A stretch of 5,380 bases of DNA from an uncultured Pseudomonadota bacterium (GTDB lineage Bacteria; Myxococcota_A; UBA796; GCA-2862545). The stretch is taken from the NCBI GenBank assembly GCA_937891875.1, contig CALATR010000238.1:1-5380 (forward strand), in the 5' to 3' direction. This document shows, piece after piece, positions 1 to 3,797 of the stretch. Position 1 is the stretch's first letter; each line of letters opens with the position of its first letter. The translations under genes and the position numbers were made by a program. A model generated the notes under the pieces. That model worked only from the letters and a program-made list of their open reading frames with translations. It did not search any database and was not told where the DNA came from.

Positions 1-691
1 GCGCCTGCCCATCTACAACGGCTCCGCCGGCAACCAGTCGGTCGGCTTCCCCGACCTCACCTCGCGGGGCACCTGGTTCTTCGCCGCGACCAACCTGGCC
101 TGGGAGGGCTCGTCGAAGGGCGGATCGAAGATCCCGGTGGGCGGCGGTGCCAGCCTGGCCATGGACGGTACCAGCTGGGAGTGGGCCACCTGGGGGATGC
201 CGATGTACGGCACCAACCAGTGGGGCGATCCCGTCTACGCGCGCGGCACCGCCATCGCCGCCATGCCCGACCGGGTGCTCCTGGGCACGACCGAGTTCGG
301 GGTCTACGTCAGCGAGGATCGCGGGGAGACCTGGGAGACCTCGACCGGCATCCCCAGCGACACCAGCGTGCTCGCCCTGGCCAGCGTCGACGACCTGTGG
401 CTCGCCGCCACGCCGACCAGCCTGTATGTCAGCGACAACGGTGGCTACCGCTGGAGTCCGCTCAACGACGGCCTGCCGGCGGACTTCCGGGCGCTCGACG
501 TCATCTCTGCCGACGAGACCGCCTTCCTGCTGGTCGAGGGTGACGGGGGCCTCTACCGCCTCGACGACGGACGGTGGAACCAGGTCGCCGCGGCGCCCGC
601 GGGCGTCACCCTGCGCGCCCCCCTCTACCAGCAGGACGATCTCTTCCTGGTGAGCACGGCCAGCCGCGGCTTCTTCCAGGTCGTGCCGTGA
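1..691 (+). CDS. Asp-box (BNR-like) beta-propeller protein, 3' part only
   Basis: The reading frame is open from base 2 to the TGA at 689-691, so the gene enters from upstream and its N-terminus, including any signal peptide, is not visible. About 229 residues remain. Two clear Asp-box motifs (S-x-D-x-G-x-x-W) are present: SEDRGETW at 311-334 and SDNGGYRW at 431-454. They are exactly 40 codons apart, which is one propeller blade. A degenerate third copy (DDGRW, 563-577) follows, and the chain ends in a beta-strand-like tail (FFQVVP). Each blade has the pattern 'hydrophobic strand, G-x-YVS, Asp-box, turn with GIPSD or GLPAD'. Such repeats occur in sialidase/BNR, sortilin-like and YCF48-like propellers, which are usually exported and bind ligands or act as scaffolds. 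No catalytic signature is visible, so the substrate or partner is unknown. The stop codon overlaps the GTG start of the next gene by 3 nt. A GTG at 137 is internal and not the start. Confidence 0.85.
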   Translation, partial: RLPIYNGSAGNQSVGFPDLTSRGTWFFAATNLAWEGSSKGGSKIPVGGGASLAMDGTSWEWATWGMPMYGTNQWGDPVYARGTAIAAMPDRVLLGTTEFGVYVSEDRGETWETSTGIPSDTSVLALASVDDLWLAATPTSLYVSDNGGYRWSPLNDGLPADFRALDVISADETAFLLVEGDGGLYRLDDGRWNQVAAAPAGVTLRAPLYQQDDLFLVSTASRGFFQVVP

Positions 692-1449
692 GCCGAGCGC
701 TCTGGCCGGTCGCCCTGTCCGTCCTCGGCCTGCTCGCCGGGTGCGCGGACGGGGTCGACGCCCTGGACCTGTCCGATGCCGACGGGGACGGGCTCACCGC
801 AACCGAAGAACTCGCCCTGGGCACCGATCCCGACCGCGCGGACACCGACGGCGACGGCTACTCCGACCCGGACGAGCTCGCCTTCGGCAGCGATCCCACC
901 GACCCCGACGACCGCATCTACCAGGGCGGTTGGCCCTGGAGGGCGGACAAGGACCAGCTCGACCAGGGCGCGTGGGACGAGCGCCCCCGCGAGGGTGAGG
1001 CGGTGCCTTGGCTGACGGCGGTGGACCAGTTTGGCGATGACGTCGTGCTGGGCGACTTCGCCGGCGAAGGACCCGTCGTGGTGGACCTGTCGACCGAGTG
1101 GTGCGGGATCTGCCGCGAGATGAGCACCTGGCTGGTCGGACCCGGCGACCGCACCTGGGACGGACAGTACCCCGGGGTGCGCGAGGCCGTGCAGGACGGC
1201 GGCGTCCGCTGGATCACCGTGCTCTCCCAGGACCACGAGGGCAGACCGTCCGACTGGGCGACGTCCGCGCGCTGGGACGCAGAGCTCGGCCACGAGCGGA
1301 TCCCCGTGCTGGCCGACCCTCGGGGCCGCTACACGGACTGGTCCAAGTCCTTCGGCTATCCGACCCTGATCCTGCTGGACGCGGACCTGCGCCTGGTCCA
1401 CCTCGAGTCCGGCTACGCCGGCACCCTCCAGGAGCTCTCCGAGCGATGA
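688..1449 (+). CDS. Lipoprotein with EF-hand/TSP3-like Ca2+ repeats and a thioredoxin-fold domain
   Basis: This predicted 253-residue lipoprotein probably acts as an extracytoplasmic thiol-disulfide oxidoreductase. GTG 688 is chosen as start because it places a signal peptide and lipobox (L16-A-G-C19) at the N-terminus and gives a GTGA overlap with the upstream stop; starting at ATG 574 would bury the signal. Residues 30-41 and 52-63 are two 12-residue acidic loops with Asp at positions 1, 3 and 5 and Glu at 12, as in EF-hand or thrombospondin-type-3 calcium repeats, each followed by a G-T/S-D-P turn. Residues about 105-250 look like a thioredoxin/TlpA-like fold: strand VVVDLS, active site W138-C-G-I-C142, and a putative cis-proline at P225 in the YPT motif before strand LILLD. 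The CGIC dipeptide differs from the CGPC of thioredoxin, so redox potential and direction (oxidase, reductase or isomerase) cannot be read from sequence. Its neighbours are all apparently exported proteins, including a Cys-rich one that is a possible substrate. Domain calls are firm; the specific role is inference. Confidence 0.9.
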   Translation: MSRALWPVALSVLGLLAGCADGVDALDLSDADGDGLTATEELALGTDPDRADTDGDGYSDPDELAFGSDPTDPDDRIYQGGWPWRADKDQLDQGAWDERPREGEAVPWLTAVDQFGDDVVLGDFAGEGPVVVDLSTEWCGICREMSTWLVGPGDRTWDGQYPGVREAVQDGGVRWITVLSQDHEGRPSDWATSARWDAELGHERIPVLADPRGRYTDWSKSFGYPTLILLDADLRLVHLESGYAGTLQELSER

Positions 1450-2408
1450 GCCGCTTTGTCCACCTACTGTTCGCGACGGCCCTGCTCGCCGGCTGCAACG
1501 AGTACCGCTTCGATCCGACCGCCCACGCCGACACCTGGGTCCAGCGTCCGGACTACGCGGTGGACTGGCTCTTCGTCGTCGACAACTCCTGCTCGATGGC
1601 GCCGCACCAGCAGCGGGTCGGACAGCACTTCGACGCCCTGTCCAGCGCGCTCATCGACGCGGACATCGACGTCCACATCGGGGTGGTCACCACGGACGTG
1701 CCGAACGACCGCGGGGTCCTGCGCGACGCGGTGCTGACCCTCGACCAGGTGGACGTGGGCCCCCGCTTCAGGAACGCCCTGCAGGTCGGCACCACCGGCA
1801 GCGGGTTCGAGATGGGCCTGGAGGCCAGCCTCACCGCCGTGACCGAGCCCGCGCGCTCCAAGGCAAACGCCGGGTTCTTGCGCGAGGATGCGCGCCTGGT
1901 CGTGCTGTACGTGTCCGACGAGGAGGACACCTCGCCCAGACCGGTCGCCGACGTGGTGCGTGGCCTGCGCGAGTCCGCCGGCCGTACCGATCGCCGGGCG
2001 GTGTCGGTGAACGCGCTCGTGGTCACAGACCGGGCCACCTGCACCTTCCCGGAGTTCGAGGGCAGCGTCGGCACCCGCTACGCCGCGGCCGCCGAGCTCA
2101 CCGGCGGGCTGGTGCTGGACCTGTGCACCCCCGACCTGTCGACTCCCCTCGCCCGCCTGTCGACCGAGGCCGCCGGCCTGCGCGACACGTTCGTGCTCAC
2201 CCAGCTGCCCACGTCGGACACGCTCACGGTCGAGATCGACGGCCAGGAGGCGACCTGCGGCGAGCAGTTCGAGCTGGTCGAGGTCCAGCGCAACGGCCAG
2301 ACCCGGGTCGGCCTGCGTCTGGCCACCACGCCCCCGGTCGGCACCGAGATCGTCGCCCGCTACCACGCCGGCAGCAGCCCCCCGGAGGTCCCGTGCGGCG
2401 GATCTTGA
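1446..2408 (+). CDS. VWA-domain lipoprotein
   Basis: ATG 1446 overlaps the preceding TGA (ATGA) and lies 11 nt after AGGAG (1430-1434). The frame stays open upstream to 1098, but only this start gives a signal peptide with lipobox L14-A-G-C17. The product is 320 residues. Residues about 38-245 form a von Willebrand factor A domain: strand VDWLFVVD, then D46-x-S48-x-S50 as the metal-ion-dependent adhesion site, a GTTGSG segment (about 115-120) that may supply the MIDAS threonine, and VLYVSDEED (about 154-161) with the distal aspartate. VWA domains bind protein partners through a divalent metal and are common in exported lipoproteins of Myxococcota. The C-terminal 75 or so residues look beta-rich and match no family I recognise. 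Cysteines at 49, 199, 227, 271 and 317 remain besides the lipidated one. C49 sits inside the MIDAS loop (DNSCSM), where glycine is the commoner residue. Probable role: surface or periplasmic adhesion or scaffold component; partner unknown. Confidence 0.92.
   Translation: MSRFVHLLFATALLAGCNEYRFDPTAHADTWVQRPDYAVDWLFVVDNSCSMAPHQQRVGQHFDALSSALIDADIDVHIGVVTTDVPNDRGVLRDAVLTLDQVDVGPRFRNALQVGTTGSGFEMGLEASLTAVTEPARSKANAGFLREDARLVVLYVSDEEDTSPRPVADVVRGLRESAGRTDRRAVSVNALVVTDRATCTFPEFEGSVGTRYAAAAELTGGLVLDLCTPDLSTPLARLSTEAAGLRDTFVLTQLPTSDTLTVEIDGQEATCGEQFELVEVQRNGQTRVGLRLATTPPVGTEIVARYHAGSSPPEVPCGGS
2384..2388 (+). promoter_or_regulatory. Shine-Dalgarno that fixes the GTG 2393 start
   Basis: GGAGG lies 4 nt before GTG 2393, inside the last codons of the VWA gene. 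It is the strongest ribosome-binding match in this cluster. Together with the signal peptide that follows, it decides the start of the Cys-rich gene over the much longer open frame reaching back to 2123. Confidence 0.7.
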
Positions 2409-2938
2409 TCGCGAGTTTCTTCCTGCTCTTCGGGCCGGGCTGCAAGGCCCCGACCCTGGCCTGCGCCGACCACGCGGACTGCCCCGATCACCAGGGCTGC
2501 CTCGCCGGCGTGTGTCTCGACGCCACCTGCCGCACGTCCGACGACTGTGCCTTCGGCGAGACCTGCTTCGAGCTCGCCTGCGAGCCCGGCTGCCGCACCG
2601 ACGTGGACTGCGGCGCCGGCCGCACCTGCGAGCCCGACGGCACCTGCGCCGACGCCCGCTGCGAGGTCACCACCCTGGACTGCCCCGCCGGCACCCGGTG
2701 CATCTCGGACGGCACCTGCTCTCGCCAGGACGACGTGTGCCAGCCCTGCGGCGACACGGGGCTCTGCCCGGATCCCGGCGACCGCTGCATCGCCTTCACC
2801 GAGACGGAGGCGTACTGCGTGCAGCGCTGCCGCGACACCTCGGACTGCCCGGCAGCGTTCTCGTGCATGCCGCTCGAAGGCGGGATCTCGGTGTGCGTGG
2901 GCGACTGCGGGTGGCTGCGCGACGAGGGGTGGCTGTAG
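2393..2938 (+). CDS. Small exported Cys-rich repeat protein (possible lipoprotein)
   Basis: The product is 181 residues starting at GTG 2393, overlapping the VWA gene by 16 nt. Residues 1-16 (arginines, then a hydrophobic core IASFFLLF) form a short signal peptide ending in G-P-G-C17. This is a poor lipobox: the -3 position is Gly and -2 is Pro, so lipidation is uncertain and a signal peptidase I substrate is possible. The chain contains 27 cysteines, all from position 17 on, mostly 4-7 residues apart in repeated units such as D-C-x4-5-C-x4-C (ADCPDHQGC, DDCAFGETC, VDCGAGRTC, SDCPAAFSC). Disulfide-packed modules of this kind are frequent in secreted Myxococcota proteins, often as stalks or tails, and no enzymatic signature is seen. 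The high Asp/Thr content fits extracellular loops. The thioredoxin-fold lipoprotein two genes upstream could help form or shuffle its disulfides (inference). It is the last gene of the cluster; no clear intrinsic terminator follows. Confidence 0.88.
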   Translation: MRRILIASFFLLFGPGCKAPTLACADHADCPDHQGCLAGVCLDATCRTSDDCAFGETCFELACEPGCRTDVDCGAGRTCEPDGTCADARCEVTTLDCPAGTRCISDGTCSRQDDVCQPCGDTGLCPDPGDRCIAFTETEAYCVQRCRDTSDCPAAFSCMPLEGGISVCVGDCGWLRDEGWL

Positions 2939-3000
2939 CTCGCCGGGGGAACGGGCTCGCGTGAGGTCGCGTGGCTGCGAGCGGGGGATGCCTCGGCTCG

Positions 3001-3028
3001 GTCTCCAGTCTCCAGTCTCCAGTCCCCA
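3001..3028 (+). repeat. Heptamer tandem repeat, left tract (GTCTCCA x3 plus one variant)
   Basis: Three perfect GTCTCCA units (3001-3007, 3008-3014, 3015-3021) are followed by one variant, GTCCCCA (3022-3028), and then a decayed GTCCTAC. The orderly decay to one side looks like slippage-type tandem growth. It forms the left arm of the inverted repeat. Confidence 0.9.
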
Positions 3029-3171
3029 GTCCTACGGCAGCGGATCAGGCCCGATCGCCACGGTGCAGACCTCGACTGGAACCACCCCGCACGAACACGA
3101 GCAACACGAGATTCCAGAGCGTGGGGACTGCGACCTCTGAGCGCGGCCCCCACTCCCAAGCCGGCCGAAGC

Positions 3172-3192
3172 TGGAGACTGGAGACTGGAGAC
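3172..3192 (-). repeat. Heptamer tandem repeat, right tract (TGGAGAC x3)
   Basis: Three perfect TGGAGAC units (3172-3178, 3179-3185, 3186-3192) are the same heptamer as the left tract in the opposite orientation, with the same copy number of perfect units. Confidence 0.9.
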
Positions 3193-3234
3193 CGCCCCGC
3201 CACTCCACCGGTGGAAGCAACGCAACCCCCGCCA

Positions 3235-3252
3235 GGCCAGACCTGACTGGCC
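3235..3252 (-). terminator. Weak hairpin just after dut stop, possible terminator
   Basis: GGCCAG (3235-3240) and CTGGCC (3247-3252) form a 6-bp stem with a 6-nt loop, starting 7 nt beyond the dut stop in the direction of dut transcription. No U-run follows on either strand, so it is not a canonical intrinsic terminator; it may only stabilise the 3' end or be fortuitous. Confidence 0.25.
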
Positions 3253-3259
3253 CGCCCCT

Positions 3260-3724
3260 TCACCCCCGCCCCGTGCTCCCGAACCCACCCCCACCGCGCT
3301 CGGTCTCCCCGAGATCCCCCACCACCTCCCACACGATGCGCACCACTGGCGCCAGCACCGCCTGGGCGATCCGCTCGCCGCGGGTGATCACGAAGGTCTC
3401 CTGGCCCAGGTTGATGAGCGGCACCGAGATCTCCCCGCGGTAGTCGGCGTCGATCGTGCCGGGCGGGTTGACCATGGTGACGCCGTGCTTCCAGGCCAGG
3501 CCCGAGCGCGGACGCACCTGCAGCTCGCAGTCGCCGGGCAGGGCCACGGCAAGACCGGTGCGCACGAGGGCGCGCTGACCTGGGAGCAGCTCGATGGGGG
3601 CGTCGATGGCGGCGCGCAGATCGGCACCGGCGGACAGCTCGGTCGCGTACGCTGGAAGCGGCAGGTCCTGCGCGTGGGGCAGCACCTGCACCTTCACCAG
3701 GCGCGGGGTCGGACGGTGGTCCAT
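3260..3724 (-). CDS. dut: Deoxyuridine 5'-triphosphate nucleotidohydrolase (dUTPase)
   Basis: Hydrolyses dUTP to dUMP and pyrophosphate in the cytoplasm, keeping uracil out of DNA and supplying the thymidylate pathway. The 154-residue length is normal for the homotrimeric family. All five family motifs are present in order: I, SAGADLRAA (31-39); II, RPRSGLAWKHGV (71-82); III, PPGTIDADYRGE (87-98), with the catalytic aspartate expected at D92 and the uracil-stacking tyrosine at Y95; IV, RGERIAQAVLAP (115-126); V, RGGGGFGSTGR (143-153), the flexible C-terminal arm that closes the active site. ATG 3724 is preceded by GAGGAG at 6-nt spacing. It lies 73 nt downstream of pnp in the same direction. 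A probable terminator in that gap means expression needs read-through or its own promoter, and I could not identify one. The enzyme looks intact. Confidence 0.97.
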   Translation of the reverse strand: MDHRPTPRLVKVQVLPHAQDLPLPAYATELSAGADLRAAIDAPIELLPGQRALVRTGLAVALPGDCELQVRPRSGLAWKHGVTMVNPPGTIDADYRGEISVPLINLGQETFVITRGERIAQAVLAPVVRIVWEVVGDLGETERGGGGFGSTGRG

Positions 3725-3730
3725 GGCTCA

Positions 3731-3736
3731 CTCCTC
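3731..3736 (-). promoter_or_regulatory. dut ribosome-binding site abutting a terminator U-run
   Basis: On the - strand, GAGGAG lies 6 nt before ATG 3724. It starts directly after the T-run (3737-3740) that follows the hairpin behind pnp, so the RNA structure ending pnp sits immediately upstream of dut translation initiation. Confidence 0.75.
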
Positions 3737-3778
3737 AAAAGACGCGAGCCCGCCGGAACAGGTGCTCCGGCGGGCTCG
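3737..3778 (-). terminator. Intrinsic terminator or attenuator between pnp and dut
   Basis: Bases 3745-3757 pair perfectly with 3766-3778 to form a 13-bp, very GC-rich stem with an 8-nt loop. In the pnp direction the stem is followed by CGTC and then TTTT (3740-3737). It begins about 20 nt after the pnp stop. The U-run is short, so termination may be partial, which would fit an attenuator that lets some transcripts continue into dut. In the + direction no T-run follows, so it is directional for pnp. Confidence 0.75.
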
Positions 3779-3797
3779 GGGTTCGCTGCGTTCCCGA

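Larger units (their letters stand above)
2999..3194. repeat. Perfect 24-nt inverted repeat enclosing 148 nt
   Basis: Bases 2999-3022 are the exact reverse complement of 3171-3194. Pairing stops at the next outward bases (T2998 against C3195). Inward, T3023 and G3170 allow only a wobble. Both arms consist almost entirely of a 7-nt tandem unit. A second complementary pair, CAGTCCCCA (3020-3028) with TGGGGACTG (3122-3130), lies partly inside the loop, so a transcript could form a branched structure. No target-site duplication is visible at the outer edges and no transposase is encoded. Possible readings are a non-autonomous mobile or REP/MITE-like element, a structured RNA or termination region between convergent genes, or two tracts of a dispersed heptamer repeat in opposite orientations. 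Confidence 0.85.
2939..3259. other. Convergent intergenic region with no convincing gene
   Basis: This 321-nt gap separates the end of the + strand envelope cluster from the end of dut on the - strand. I see no gene with a start, ribosome-binding site and plausible protein. It holds a heptamer-built inverted repeat (2999-3194), a short direct repeat AACACGAG at 3094-3101 and 3103-3110, a 12-nt palindrome TCCACCGGTGGA (3204-3215) and a small hairpin near the dut stop (3235-3252). Open frames crossing it on the - strand read the heptamer as repeated W-R-L-E-T-G-D, which is a by-product of the repeat. Confidence 0.75.

Noticed and set aside
574..687. Upstream ATG 574 as start of the thioredoxin-fold lipoprotein
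   Set aside because: It would overlap the propeller gene by more than 100 nt and put the signal peptide and lipobox inside the protein. GTG 688 is consistent with both.
1464..2366. 300-codon open frame on the - strand opposite the VWA gene
   Set aside because: It mirrors the coding strand of a well-supported VWA lipoprotein, and the antisense product is compositionally biased with no domain.
3001..3192. CRISPR-like array
   Set aside because: The repeat units are 7 nt, contiguous without spacers, and occur in two opposite tracts; no cas gene is present.
2999..3194. Insertion sequence or complete transposon
   Set aside because: It is only 196 nt, encodes no transposase and has no visible target-site duplication. 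A non-autonomous element remains possible and is listed as a finding.
3204..3215. 12-nt palindrome TCCACCGGTGGA as an operator
   Set aside because: It lies between the 3' ends of convergent genes, not near a promoter. A 12-nt palindrome is expected by chance at moderate frequency in this much GC-rich sequence.
2488..3294. 268-codon open frame on the - strand across the Cys-rich gene and the intergenic repeat
   Set aside because: It lies antisense to a gene with a convincing signal peptide and Cys pattern. Its protein is low-complexity (Ser/Arg/Gln-rich), has no recognisable domain, and reads the heptamer repeat as peptide repeats. GC-rich DNA produces such frames by chance.
3045..3731. 228-codon - strand frame overlapping dut and the intergenic repeat
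   Set aside because: It is an out-of-frame shadow of dut, which has all five family motifs. The product is Arg/Ala/Pro-rich with no domain.
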